NCBI RefSeq assembly: GCF_026965535.1 | Contig: NZ_CP114039.1 | Location: 6,758,001-6,822,000 of the forward strand | Length of the DNA stretch: 64,000 nt | Reading direction: 5' to 3' | Origin: Corallococcus sp. NCRR | Lineage (GTDB): Bacteria; Myxococcota; Myxococcia; Myxococcales; Myxococcaceae | Part shown: positions 1 to 8,903 of the stretch, piece after piece | How the letters are laid out: each line of letters begins with the position of its first letter | How positions within the stretch are numbered: position 1 is the stretch's first letter | The notes under the pieces: generated by a model | What the model saw: only the letters and a program-made list of their open reading frames with translations | Databases searched by the model: none | Told to the model about the DNA's origin: nothing | Position numbers and translations under genes: made by a program

Positions 1-312
1 GCCGGCGCCCAGCCCCCGGGGCACCGTCACGATGGCGACGCCCGCCGGGTCGAAGCTCGACACCACCGCTTCCTGCTCATCCATCCAGATGCGGCCGGAG
101 CCCATGCGCGCATCCACCTTCTCCTCTCCGTAGTCCACGGCCATGCTGTAGCGCGCGTCGAAGCGCACGGTGACGTCCTCGTCCTTCGCGTTCACCGGCA
201 GCGTCGCGGGCTCCACGCCGACAATGGTGGGCGGAGGCAACGCGGACGGGTCCCCCGAGCAGGCCCACGCCAGCACCGCCATCCCCACCGTGGTGGCCAG
301 GCCCGCGCGCAT
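1..312 (-). CDS. Lipoprotein, 3' part beyond the window
   Basis: The reading frame is open from an ATG at 312 to the window edge, giving 104 visible residues. The N-terminus is a lipoprotein signal peptide (MRAGLATTVGMAVLAWAC, lipobox ending in Cys18), so the mature protein should be lipid-anchored. The visible mature part starts with a Pro-rich linker followed by a beta-rich, IPT/TIG- or Ig-like stretch; this is a guess from the pattern PPTIVGVEPATLPV. The ATG overlaps the stop of the upstream gene (TGATG), so the two are translationally coupled. No function is recognised. Confidence 0.8.
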   Translation of the reverse strand, partial: MRAGLATTVGMAVLAWACSGDPSALPPPTIVGVEPATLPVNAKDEDVTVRFDARYSMAVDYGEEKVDARMGSGRIWMDEQEAVVSSFDPAGVAIVTVPRGLGAG

Positions 313-1733
313 CACGGGACGAACCTCAGCCCCGCGGACACGGACACGCCACCCAACTGGGCGCGCAGCGACGGTGTCTCCACCGGCGCCAACGCCGCGC
401 GCACCTCCGTGAGGAGGCTCCAACGGCCCAACCGATAGGCGCCCTGCGCGGCCAGGAATCCCATGGCGCGCACTCTGCGCTCCTCCACGGCGGCAGGAAA
501 GACGTCACCGGTCCCAATGCCTTGCGTCGACAGGTGATGGCTCAAAGCCAGCACTCCGCCGCCTGCACGGCCGTCCAGCTGAAAGGAACCCCGCTGGAAA
601 AGGGTGGCCCGCGCGGACAGAAGCAGGGGAATCCCCCACACGCGCGAGTGCACCTCCGTGCCTCCCTGCTGGCCGTCCAGACTCGCGTGACGCAGGCCCA
701 CCTCCGCCTCCGCCGCCACGCGCCAGTACGGCACCGGCACCGGCAGCGGCACGGAGACGCCCAGCCCCAGCAGCGGCCCACCATTGGCGCCGCTCGCGAA
801 CGCGGCGCCACCCAGGAGGAACAGCGACGGCCGTACCGCCGCCGCCGGGACCAGGACACCGTGTGCCGGGAAGGGTCTGTCGGTGTCGATGATCGCCACC
901 TCCGCGGGCCGTGCGGGGGCGGGCTTCACCGCGCCCTGGAGCTTCACCGCGTCCTCGACGGGCGCATCCCTCCAGCGAACGGTGACGGACACGTCCGTGG
1001 CGTCCGCGCGCGGCTGCACCGCGTAGCGCGCGCGGTCCTGCTCCACCGGCTTCACGGTGGCGCCCTCCGCCTCCACGGTCAGCTCCGAGGGCGCGATCCG
1101 CTCCTCGTCCCCCGCGATGATCAGCCAACCACCGCCCTCCACGGGCAGCGGATCCGGCGTGAGCGCGGCGACGAGCGGGCGCCCGGCGGGCACCTCCAGC
1201 GGCGCGCTGCGATCCGTGGTGAGCGTGCCCCGCGTCGCGAGCACGCGCGCCTGCGTCGCATCCGGCGGCACCTCCACGGGCACCTGCGCCTGGCCACGCC
1301 CATCCGCCTTCACCGGACCGAAGCGCGCGTCGCCCACCACGACCACGACCTCCGCGCCCGGCGCCGTGGACACGTCCAGCGTGGTGCGGCCCAAGAGGGG
1401 CAGCCGGACAGTGGTGACCTCCGGCGCGCGGCCGTCCTCCACCCAGAACGCGAGCACCGCCCACAGCGGGTAGCGCACCGGCGGCGGCGTCCAGTGGAAG
1501 ACGCGCTCGGCGCCGCCCTCCACCCGCGTCCGTTCCCAGGTGCCGGAAGAGGCCGCCGCGCGCACCGGGCCGGCGCCCCTGGGCACCCGCACCCGCACCT
1601 CCACGGTGACGTCCTGCCCGAGCACCACGCGCCCGGGCGTCGCCTCCACCTCCGGCGGATCCGCCCGTGCGACGGCGGCACCCAGCATCAGGAGGCAGAG
1701 AACGAGGGGGAGCGGCGGACGCATACGGGACAC
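312..1733 (-). CDS. Secreted protein with Ig-like N-half and beta-barrel-like C-half
   Basis: 473 residues. A signal peptide (about residues 1-24, ending AVARA) is followed by beta-rich segments resembling Ig/surface-antigen repeats. From about residue 300 to the end there are alternating hydrophobic/polar strands, with a last strand ending in RFVP, as in outer-membrane beta-barrels. A second Met at position 4 could be the true start. The downstream lipoprotein overlaps its stop codon, so the pair probably forms one envelope unit. I do not recognise the family; the barrel assignment is inferred from strand periodicity only. Confidence 0.8.
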   Translation of the reverse strand: MSRMRPPLPLVLCLLMLGAAVARADPPEVEATPGRVVLGQDVTVEVRVRVPRGAGPVRAAASSGTWERTRVEGGAERVFHWTPPPVRYPLWAVLAFWVEDGRAPEVTTVRLPLLGRTTLDVSTAPGAEVVVVVGDARFGPVKADGRGQAQVPVEVPPDATQARVLATRGTLTTDRSAPLEVPAGRPLVAALTPDPLPVEGGGWLIIAGDEERIAPSELTVEAEGATVKPVEQDRARYAVQPRADATDVSVTVRWRDAPVEDAVKLQGAVKPAPARPAEVAIIDTDRPFPAHGVLVPAAAVRPSLFLLGGAAFASGANGGPLLGLGVSVPLPVPVPYWRVAAEAEVGLRHASLDGQQGGTEVHSRVWGIPLLLSARATLFQRGSFQLDGRAGGGVLALSHHLSTQGIGTGDVFPAAVEERRVRAMGFLAAQGAYRLGRWSLLTEVRAALAPVETPSLRAQLGGVSVSAGLRFVP

Positions 1734-1769
1734 CCAGCACCCCAGTTGACCGCCGCTCCGGCCTCCGGG

Positions 1770-2330
1770 TCAATCCCCGGAAGGCAGGGAAGTCTCAGCG
1801 GCCGTGTCCGCCTCCGGGGGCGGCTCGGCCTGGGGCTTGTCCGCGGGGCCGGTGTGCTTGTTCGTCGGCGGACTGAAGACGGGCTTGTCCGCCGGAGCGC
1901 CGCCCCTGCCGTGCACCAGCGTCTTGGTGTCCGAGCGGAAGGTGAGGTCCACCTTGTCGCCGCGCACCGCCGTCACCAGGCCCACGCCGAACGTCGGGTG
2001 GTGGAGCACCTGATCCACCTTGTAGGTGTCCTTGGGGCTGTACTTGGGCGCGCTCGCGATGTCCTTGCCCGCCAACTGCTCGTCGAAGGAGATGACCACC
2101 TTCTCCGCGCGGGGCGTGCTGGAAGAGGCGCGGGGAGCGCGCGTCGCGGCGGCCTTGGTGGGGCGGTCCGTGACGCCCGCCGCGCCACGGAACGCGTGGT
2201 CCCCGCCGCACGTGTTGCAGCGGACGCGCACGATCTTGGGACCGACCATCGCGAGGATGGTGTGCGCCAGGTTCATCTTGCAGCGGGTGCACTGGGCATC
2301 CACCTCGCCGCCGACCTTCTGAGTAGCCAT
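1770..2330 (-). CDS. Zinc-ribbon protein with tudor/CarD-like C-terminal segment
   Basis: 186 residues from the ATG at 2330. Two CxxC pairs (Cys14/Cys17 and Cys38/Cys41) form a likely treble-clef or zinc-ribbon module. After an Ala/Thr/Arg-rich linker comes a segment (about residues 105-145, HHPTFGVGLVTAVRGDKVDL) that resembles the small SH3/tudor-like folds at the ends of UvrD/PcrA helicases and CarD-type RNA polymerase-binding proteins. The C-terminal 40 residues are Pro/Glu-rich and probably disordered. A nucleic-acid or RNA-polymerase role is inferred from the folds only. It is transcribed away from mlaE. Confidence 0.8.
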   Translation of the reverse strand: MATQKVGGEVDAQCTRCKMNLAHTILAMVGPKIVRVRCNTCGGDHAFRGAAGVTDRPTKAAATRAPRASSSTPRAEKVVISFDEQLAGKDIASAPKYSPKDTYKVDQVLHHPTFGVGLVTAVRGDKVDLTFRSDTKTLVHGRGGAPADKPVFSPPTNKHTGPADKPQAEPPPEADTAAETSLPSGD

Positions 2331-2565
2331 GCTGTCGTGTCGCTCTGGCCCGGCAACTCCCCTGGAGGGCGCGCCGGGCGTGGAAGTAAAGAGGGCCGCG
2401 CAACATAACGGCCGACCCCAGGCGGAGGAAGCCCCATCGCATCCCACCCGCGCGCCGCGTGGGAGCCCTCCGGCCAACCAGCCGATGGAGGTGGGGGTGG
2501 GATGGGCCATCGCTCTGTTCCCTTGTGCCGCCGTCCGGAGCACGTAGAGTCGCCCGCCTGAACGC

Positions 2566-3381
2566 ATGACCACCGAGACCCCCAGCAAACCCAACCGGTT
2601 CACCGGCGCCTTCACCCAGTCGGTGGAGGGGCTCGGCAAGGGCATCATCGACGTCATCAGCAGCATTGGCGGCGTGGTCGCCCTGGGGCTGGACGTCTTC
2701 CGCTGGAGCGTGCGCCGCCCGTTCCGGCTGCACAACCTCTTCACCCAGCTGGACTTCGTGGGCGTGGGCTCCATCTTCATCGTGGGGCTCACAGGCACCT
2801 TCACCGGCATGGTGTTCGCCCTCCAGACGTCCACGGCGTTCGCCCTCTTCGACGCGGAGAGCCTGGTGGGCCCCACCGTGGCCCTGACGCTCACGCGAGA
2901 GCTGGCCTCCGTGTTCGCCGCGCTGATGGTCACCATGCGCGCCGGCTCCGCCATGTGCACGGAGCTGGGCACCATGCGCGTCACCGAGCAGGTGGACGCG
3001 CTGGAGACCATGGCCGTCAACCCGGTGCAGTACCTCCTGGTCCCCCGGGTGCTCGCGGGCCTGTTCATGGTCCCCGCGCTCACCATGCTCTTCAACACCA
3101 CGGGCATGAGCGGCGCCTACGTGGTCGCCGTCTTCGGCCTGGGCATCTCCCCCGGCACCTTCCTGTCCCGCACCCAGCAGTGGATGGCGCCAGCGGACGT
3201 CTACGAGGGCCTGCTCAAGGGCGCCATCTTCGGCCTCTCCGTGGCCCTCATCTGTTGCTACAAGGGCTTCAACGCATCCGGCGGCGCCAAGGGCGTGGGC
3301 CAGGCGACCACGGAGGCGATGGTCTCGAGCGCGCTGGCCATCTTCATCCTCGACTTCATCGTCGGCATGTTGATGCACTGA
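2566..3381 (+). CDS. mlaE: MlaE-type ABC transporter permease
   Basis: 271 residues. This is the inner-membrane permease of an MCE-type phospholipid transporter. Several hydrophobic segments are visible, with the MlaE-family core around FVGVGSIFIVGLTGTFTG and the following LTRELASVFAALMVTMRAGS. The extra 45 N-terminal residues are polar and amphipathic. Its TGA overlaps the ATG of mlaF (ATGA), the usual permease-ATPase coupling. It has no mlaB partner next to it. Confidence 0.95.
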   Translation: MTTETPSKPNRFTGAFTQSVEGLGKGIIDVISSIGGVVALGLDVFRWSVRRPFRLHNLFTQLDFVGVGSIFIVGLTGTFTGMVFALQTSTAFALFDAESLVGPTVALTLTRELASVFAALMVTMRAGSAMCTELGTMRVTEQVDALETMAVNPVQYLLVPRVLAGLFMVPALTMLFNTTGMSGAYVVAVFGLGISPGTFLSRTQQWMAPADVYEGLLKGAIFGLSVALICCYKGFNASGGAKGVGQATTEAMVSSALAIFILDFIVGMLMH

Positions 3382-4154
3382 TGAGCTCTACGACGGCGCC
3401 CGGCTCCGAGCGGGCCATGATCGACATCGTGGACCTGCACAAGACGTTCGCGGGCAACAAGGTCCTCACCGGCATCAACCTCACCGTGCCCGCGGGCAGC
3501 ACCTGCGTCATCCTGGGCGGCTCCGGCTCCGGCAAGACGGTGCTGATGAAGCACATGATCGGCCTGCTCAAGCCGGACAGCGGCCAGGTCATCATCGACG
3601 GGCAGGACATCGTCCCCATGAGCGTGGAGGGGCTGCAGCAGGTCCGCCGCAGCTTCGGCATGGTGTTCCAGGCCGCCGCGCTCTTCGACTCCATGACGGT
3701 GTTCGAGAACGTCGCCTTCCCGCTGCGCCAGCACACCAAGCTGTCCGAGGACGAGATCCGCGTCCAGGTGAGGAAGCGCCTGGACCTCATGGGGCTCAAG
3801 CGCGAGGTGGAGGGCCGCTTCCCCGCGGACCTGTCCGGCGGCATGCGCAAGCGCGTGGGCCTGGCGCGCGCCGTGGTGCTGGACCCGAAGGTCGTCCTCT
3901 ATGACGAGCCCACCACCGGCCTGGATCCCATCACCACGGACTCCGTGGACGACATGATCCTCACCGCGCAGAAGGAGCTGGGCGTCACCAGCGTGGTCAT
4001 CAGCCACGACATCGCGTCCGCCTTCAACGTGGCCAATCAGATCGCCTTCCTGTCCAAGGGCGTCATCGTGGAGCACGGCTCGCCGGAGCAGCTGCGGGAG
4101 TCCCAGCACCCGGCCGTCCAGGTCTTCCTCCAGACCTGGTTCGGCAAGAACTAG
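3381..4154 (+). CDS. mlaF: MlaF-type ABC transporter ATPase
   Basis: 257 residues. This ATPase powers MlaE. Visible motifs are Walker A GGSGSGKT (about residues 46-53), a signature written LSGGMRKR as in MlaF and related MCE transporters, Walker B VVLYDEPTTGLDP, and the switch His in VVISHD. The start is the ATG overlapping the mlaE stop; the next Met at residue 13 is an alternative. A 119-bp gap follows before mlaD, so mlaD may have its own initiation signals while remaining in the operon. Confidence 0.95.
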   Translation: MSSTTAPGSERAMIDIVDLHKTFAGNKVLTGINLTVPAGSTCVILGGSGSGKTVLMKHMIGLLKPDSGQVIIDGQDIVPMSVEGLQQVRRSFGMVFQAAALFDSMTVFENVAFPLRQHTKLSEDEIRVQVRKRLDLMGLKREVEGRFPADLSGGMRKRVGLARAVVLDPKVVLYDEPTTGLDPITTDSVDDMILTAQKELGVTSVVISHDIASAFNVANQIAFLSKGVIVEHGSPEQLRESQHPAVQVFLQTWFGKN

Positions 4155-4273
4155 GACATTCAGGTAGGGAATCCGGTCCCCCAAGGATTCCAGTCCCTCA
4201 TGAAAAGCTGGCACCCGGCATGCAAATCGTTAGAGTCGCGCGCGGCCGGTGGTAGCGCTCGGAGTCACATCAG

Positions 4274-5803
4274 GTGAAGAAGCTCGTCACGCCCTTCCGT
4301 GTTGGCCTGCTGGTCCTCGCCGCCGGAGGATTCCTCATCACGTTCGTGCTGTTCGCCAAGAAGGGCGGGCTGAGCGACAGTGATTCCACCCAGGTGTGGG
4401 CCTACTTCCGGGACGCGTCCGGCCTGGCGGTCCGCGGCCGGGTGCAGATCGCCGGTATTCCTGTCGGCGAAATCAGCGACATCAGCCTGGAAGGAACCCG
4501 CGCGAAGATCTGGCTGAAGATCCGCAAGGGCGTGGACCTGCGCCAGGACGCCGCGGTCACCAAGCGCTCGGAGTCGCTGCTGGGTGACTACCTGCTGGAT
4601 TTGAACCCGGGCACGGAGCAGGCGCCGGAGCTGGAGAACGGCGGGCAGATCCGCCGCGTCATCGACACCCAGGGCGTGGAGGCCGTCTTCGAGTCCCTGT
4701 CGCAGATCACCTCCGACATCCAGCAGGTGACGGGCGCGCTGCGCGAGGTGCTGGGCGGCGAGAAGGGCGCGGGCAGCCTGGAGCGCATCGTGGAGAACCT
4801 GGTCCGCCTGTCGGACTCGGTGGACGCGACGGTGCGCCGCAACACGGACCGCCTGGACACCATCATGGCGAACGTGGAGGGCGTGTCCTCCGACGTGCGC
4901 GCCATCACCCAGGGCAACGGCGCGGAGGTGACGCGCATCGTCACCAACGTGGAGCGCATCACCCAGGACGTCCGCGAGGTGCTGGGCACCGTCAAGAACA
5001 TCGTGGGCAGCGGGGAAGGGGAGTTCAAGGAGAGCGTCTCCAGCCTCAAGCAGACGCTGGGCCGGCTGGACAACACCCTGGCCAACCTGGAGGACATCAC
5101 CCGCAAGGTGAAGGACGGCGAGGGCGCCGCGGGCGCGCTGCTCACCGACGAGCAGCTGGGCCAGCGCCTCAGCGAGGCCGTCACCGACGTGAGCGAGTTC
5201 GCCACCCGCCTGAGCACCCTGCAGACGGAGGTGGGCCTGTTCAGCAGCTACCTCGTGGCCCAGGGCGCGTCGAAGAACGGCCTGACGCTGAAGCTCATCC
5301 CCAAGCCGGACAAGTACTACCTGCTGGAGATCATCGACGACCCGCGCGGCTCCGTCAGCACGCAGGTGGTGCAGACGAACCCGCCGTCGGAGGGAGATCC
5401 GGTCATCCAGACGCAGAAGGTGACCAAGGAGTCCTTCAAGGTCAGCCTCCAGTTCGCCAAGCGCTACTACTTCACCACCCTGCGCGTGGGCCTCATTGAA
5501 TCCACGGGCGGCGTGGGCGCGGACCTGCACCTCTTCGACGACGCGCTGACGCTGAAGATGGACGCGTTCAACTTCACGGCGGACGAGCTGCGCTACCCGC
5601 GCCTGCGCGCCATGCTGAAAGCCCAGGCGTTCGACCACCTGTACGTCATGGCGGGCATGGACGACATCCTCAACGCCAGGCAGCGCGACGCGGCCACCCG
5701 GCGCCTCATCGCCGGCCGGGACTTCTTCTTCGGCGCGGGCTTCTTCTTCACCGACGACGACCTGAAGGCCCTCATCGCCACCACGGGCGTCCCGACCTTC
5801 TAG
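4274..5803 (+). CDS. mlaD: MlaD-type MCE protein with beta-rich C-terminal domain
   Basis: 509 residues from a GTG. One transmembrane helix (about residues 8-27) is followed by a single MCE domain (about 38-115, with VRGRVQIAGIPVGEI). Then comes a helical, coiled-coil-like stretch (about 120-315) with repeated ITxxVExI-type heptads. The last 190 residues are rich in alternating beta-strands (from about 320; FKVSLQFAKRYYFTTLRVGL near residue 387) and end in VPTF. Escherichia coli MlaD is only about 180 residues. The TM-MCE-helix-strand order matches transenvelope MlaD proteins in which a C-terminal barrel sits in the outer membrane; that assignment is inference. Confidence 0.9.
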   Translation: MKKLVTPFRVGLLVLAAGGFLITFVLFAKKGGLSDSDSTQVWAYFRDASGLAVRGRVQIAGIPVGEISDISLEGTRAKIWLKIRKGVDLRQDAAVTKRSESLLGDYLLDLNPGTEQAPELENGGQIRRVIDTQGVEAVFESLSQITSDIQQVTGALREVLGGEKGAGSLERIVENLVRLSDSVDATVRRNTDRLDTIMANVEGVSSDVRAITQGNGAEVTRIVTNVERITQDVREVLGTVKNIVGSGEGEFKESVSSLKQTLGRLDNTLANLEDITRKVKDGEGAAGALLTDEQLGQRLSEAVTDVSEFATRLSTLQTEVGLFSSYLVAQGASKNGLTLKLIPKPDKYYLLEIIDDPRGSVSTQVVQTNPPSEGDPVIQTQKVTKESFKVSLQFAKRYYFTTLRVGLIESTGGVGADLHLFDDALTLKMDAFNFTADELRYPRLRAMLKAQAFDHLYVMAGMDDILNARQRDAATRRLIAGRDFFFGAGFFFTDDDLKALIATTGVPTF

Positions 5804-5930
5804 ACCGTTGTCCCCTTGACGTTGCCGGGAAGGTGTCGTACCCGGCACGGGCACGGGGTTTCCCCTGGAACGCGCCGTGCCCTGACGCGAAGCCTTACGC
5901 GCGCCGGGTCACCCCCAGGAAGAAGCCTCC

Positions 5931-6857
5931 ATGTCTCTGCTCGTCGTCGGTTCAATCGCGCTGGACTCGCTGGAAACGCCCTTCGGCAAGAAGGAGGACG
6001 TGCTGGGTGGCTCCGCCACCTACTTCTCCACCTCCGCGTCCTTCTTCAGCCCCGTGCAACTGGTGGCGGTGATTGGCGAGGACTTCCCGGAGTCGCACCT
6101 GCAGTTCCTGCGCGGGCGCGGAATCGACCTGGAGGGGCTGACCCGTGAGGCCGGCCGCACCTTCCGCTGGAAGGGCAAGTACGGCTGGGAGCTCAACGAG
6201 GCGCAGACGCTGGACACCCAGCTCAACGTCTTCGAGTCCTTCTCGCCCAACCTGCCGGCCGCCTACCGCGAGACGCCCTACGTCTTCCTGGGCAACATCC
6301 ACCCGGAGCTCCAGTCGCGCGTGCTGGACCAGGTGAAGGCGCCCAGGCTGGTGGCCGCGGACACGATGAACTTCTGGATCCAGGGCAGCCGTCCCGCGCT
6401 GCTCAAGACGCTCCAGCGCGTGAACCTGCTCTTCATCAACGACGCGGAGGCGCGCCAGCTGTCCGGCGAGCACAACGTGGTGAAGGCCGCCCGCGCCATC
6501 CTGGCCATGGGCCCCTCCCGCGTGGTCATCAAGCGCGGCGAGCACGGCGCTCTCCTCTTCGACCAGGACCACATCTTCGCCTGCCCGGCCTTCCCCCTGT
6601 CGGAGGTGTTCGACCCCACCGGCGCGGGTGACACCTTCGCCGGCGGCTTCATGGGCACGCTGGCCAGCTCCGGCGGCAAGGTGGACCAGCAGGTGCTGCG
6701 CAAGGCCATGGTCATGGGCAGCGTGATGGCCTCCTTCACCGTGGAGAAGTTCAGCCTGGAGCGCCTGCGCGAGGTGCAGCGCCCGGAGATCCACGCCCGC
6801 TTCGCCGAGTTCAAGAAGCTCACCCACTTCGACGACCTGGGCCCGCTGGGCGGGTAG
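5931..6857 (+). CDS. PfkB-family carbohydrate/nucleoside kinase
   Basis: 308 residues, the usual length for ribokinase-fold kinases. The N-terminal PfkB-type motif is present (LGGSATYFSTSASFF near residue 25). The C-terminal signature DPTGAGDTFAGGFMG contains the catalytic Asp of GAGD. The protein transfers phosphate from ATP to a small alcohol-bearing substrate in the cytoplasm. The substrate cannot be read from sequence; adenosine-kinase-like and sugar-kinase members share these motifs. An AGGAAG ribosome-binding site lies 8 bases before the ATG. Confidence 0.88.
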   Translation: MSLLVVGSIALDSLETPFGKKEDVLGGSATYFSTSASFFSPVQLVAVIGEDFPESHLQFLRGRGIDLEGLTREAGRTFRWKGKYGWELNEAQTLDTQLNVFESFSPNLPAAYRETPYVFLGNIHPELQSRVLDQVKAPRLVAADTMNFWIQGSRPALLKTLQRVNLLFINDAEARQLSGEHNVVKAARAILAMGPSRVVIKRGEHGALLFDQDHIFACPAFPLSEVFDPTGAGDTFAGGFMGTLASSGGKVDQQVLRKAMVMGSVMASFTVEKFSLERLREVQRPEIHARFAEFKKLTHFDDLGPLGG

Positions 6858-7018
6858 GGGAGCGCTGGCAAGGGGACGGATGGCCCGGTGTGGAACTTGA
6901 CGGGCCGCACCCACCCTCCCTAGGCTCGGGCGGACGCAGTGGATGAATAAATCCGGTGCGGACGTCCTTTTTCAGCGCCGACGTGGACGGGAAGGTGTCA
7001 CGTCGGGAGGTCCCCCGG

Positions 7019-7357
7019 TTGAGCGAGAATCGAAAGCACGCGCGGGTCGGCACCCACCTGCGCTGCTGGTGCGAGGGTGAGAACGTGACCCTGTATGCAC
7101 GCATCGCCAACCTGAGCGAGGGCGGCCTCTTCCTGAGGACGAGCACCCCGCTGGCGGCGGGGACGCGGGCGCAGGTGAGGCTCACGCAGCAGGCGACGGA
7201 CACGCAGTTGCAGGCGCAGGCCACGGTCGTCTGGTTGCGGCAGGAAGAGCAACCCGCCGGCCGCCCCCCGGGCATGGGCCTGAGATTCGAAGCGTTGGAC
7301 GCGGACGCACTGACGAGTCTGCGGCGCATCATCTCCCAGCAGCAAGCCCACCCCTAG
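7019..7357 (+). CDS. PilZ-domain protein (c-di-GMP receptor type)
   Basis: 112 residues from a TTG at 7019. This start is preferred because GGGAGG at 7005-7010 sits 8 bases upstream; an in-frame GTG at 6956 would add 21 residues that look untranslated. The protein is a single PilZ domain: a basic N-terminal motif (ENRKHARVG, cf. RxxxR) and the loop ANLSEGGLFL, corresponding to the D/NxSxxG c-di-GMP-binding motif. Members of this short PilZ group are common in myxobacteria. The next gene starts 7 bases after its stop, so they are co-transcribed. Confidence 0.87.
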   Translation: MSENRKHARVGTHLRCWCEGENVTLYARIANLSEGGLFLRTSTPLAAGTRAQVRLTQQATDTQLQAQATVVWLRQEEQPAGRPPGMGLRFEALDADALTSLRRIISQQQAHP

Positions 7358-7364
7358 GGTCCCC

Positions 7365-8096
7365 ATGCGCATCGCCGTCATCTCCGACATCCACTCCAAC
7401 ATCGAGGCCCTCACGGAGGTGCTGAGGGTGGCGGAGCACCAGAAGGTGGACCGCTTCGTGTCGCTGGGGGACATCGTCGGTTATGGGGCGTCCCCCAACC
7501 CGTGCTGTGACCTGGTGCGCTCGGTGGCGGAGATCACGCTCCTGGGCAACCACGACGCCGCGGTGGCGGGGCGGATGGACTACTCGTACTACTACGACGC
7601 CGCCCGGCACGCGCTCGACTGGAGCGCCAACGTCATCTCCGACGAGAACCTGGCCTGGCTGCGCAGCCTCCCGTACACGTACCGCATTGGCGAGGTGGGC
7701 TTCTGCCACGGGTCGCCCATCGACCCGAAGGCGTACGAGTACATCTTCGCGCTGGAGCAGGCGCGGGAGCTGACGCCGTACGTGGCGGAGCTGCCGGAAG
7801 TGACCTTCATCGGCCACAGCCACCTGTGCCGCGCGTTCGCCATTGGCAACGGCGAGGTGAACGACGTGGTCGCGCAGAAGTTCGTGCTGCGCAAGGGCTA
7901 CAAGTACATCGTGTCCGTGGGGAGCGTGGGCCAGCCGCGCGACTACGACAACCGGGCCTGCTTCGTCATCTGCGACACGGACGCGCGCACGGTGGAGTAC
8001 CTGCGCGTGGAGTACGACATCGAGACCTCCGCGCAGAAGATCTTCGACGCGGACCTGGCGCTCAACTTCGGCAAGCGGCTGTTCCTGGGCGTGTAG
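7365..8096 (+). CDS. Metallophosphoesterase, YfcE/MJ0936-like
   Basis: 243 residues. The full calcineurin-like metal-binding motif series is present: DIH (residues 8-10), GDIVGYG, GNHD and GHSH, plus a late histidine-containing HGSP loop. The fold hydrolyses phosphoesters with two divalent metals. The YfcE-like subgroup comprises small cytoplasmic phosphodiesterases whose natural substrates are mostly unknown. The start ATG lies just after the PilZ gene, so regulation by the same transcript is likely. Confidence 0.88.
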   Translation: MRIAVISDIHSNIEALTEVLRVAEHQKVDRFVSLGDIVGYGASPNPCCDLVRSVAEITLLGNHDAAVAGRMDYSYYYDAARHALDWSANVISDENLAWLRSLPYTYRIGEVGFCHGSPIDPKAYEYIFALEQARELTPYVAELPEVTFIGHSHLCRAFAIGNGEVNDVVAQKFVLRKGYKYIVSVGSVGQPRDYDNRACFVICDTDARTVEYLRVEYDIETSAQKIFDADLALNFGKRLFLGV

Positions 8097-8185
8097 GCCG
8101 GACCCGCCGCCCCATGCGGAAAAGGGGCGCGGCCGGATGGAAGGTGGCATAAACCGGGGCCGTGCGCCCCCAGGTCCCCCGTCCG

Positions 8186-8872
8186 ATGCGGCCCTTCATG
8201 GGCCTTGGCCTCGCAGCATTGCTCCTCGTCAGCGGGTGCAGCCGCTCGCCCGCGCCGTCCTCGCCCGAGTTCGAGCAGGCCAGCCGCCGGTGGACGGCGC
8301 TCTACGCCCAGAAGCTGGACGGCGCGTATCTGGACCCCTCCATCGGGGAGATTGAAGCGCAGCTGCAGCGCGTGCCCGCGGACAGCGTGGACTCGCTCGC
8401 GTCCCAGGACCTGCTCCAGCGCATCCAGGCGGGCCGCACGCGCATGCAGGCGGCCCAGGAGGAGCAGCGCCGCGCGGTGGCCAACGCCGGCTCGCTGCCC
8501 ACGATGGACCCCTCCTCGACGAACTTCCCGCGCCAGGCCGAGCCCGAGGCGGCCGAGCCCGTGGACGCCGGGCCGGGGGACGCCGGGGTGATTGCCGGGC
8601 CCCAGATGGGCACCCCGGCCTCCGCGCTGGTGGCGGGCTTCGAGGGCTGCTTCGGCCGGGGCACGCCCGTCACGGTGGAGGGGCGGGGGATGCGGGACAC
8701 CTGGCAGCTGAGCGACCGGGCGTCCTGCCAGCTGGGGTATCCCAGCCACCGGGACTCCGTGCTGGTGATTGAAGACGGCCGGGTGTTGGCGCTGTTACCC
8801 AAGAGCGCCGTGCGGACCGTGCGCCGTTATGAGGACGGCGGCACGGTGCCCGTGAATGATGGCGGGCGTTGA
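8186..8872 (+). CDS. Hypothetical lipoprotein
   Basis: 228 residues from the ATG at 8186 (an in-frame GTG at 8162 is an alternative). The signal peptide ends in a lipobox (LLLVSGC). The mature protein has a charged helical region (about residues 30-110), a Pro/Ala/Asp-rich linker, and a C-terminal domain with paired cysteines (FEGCFGRG and RASCQLGY), possibly a disulfide. It lies directly before psd. No family is recognised. Confidence 0.78.
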   Translation: MRPFMGLGLAALLLVSGCSRSPAPSSPEFEQASRRWTALYAQKLDGAYLDPSIGEIEAQLQRVPADSVDSLASQDLLQRIQAGRTRMQAAQEEQRRAVANAGSLPTMDPSSTNFPRQAEPEAAEPVDAGPGDAGVIAGPQMGTPASALVAGFEGCFGRGTPVTVEGRGMRDTWQLSDRASCQLGYPSHRDSVLVIEDGRVLALLPKSAVRTVRRYEDGGTVPVNDGGR

Positions 8873-8903
8873 ACCTCTCTCTTTCAAGAGCTGACGACCT
8901 TCG

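Noticed and set aside
6956-7018. The longer GTG-started N-terminus of the PilZ protein
   Set aside because: The ribosome-binding site GGGAGG lies inside this stretch and points to the TTG at 7019; the extra residues do not look like a PilZ N-terminus.
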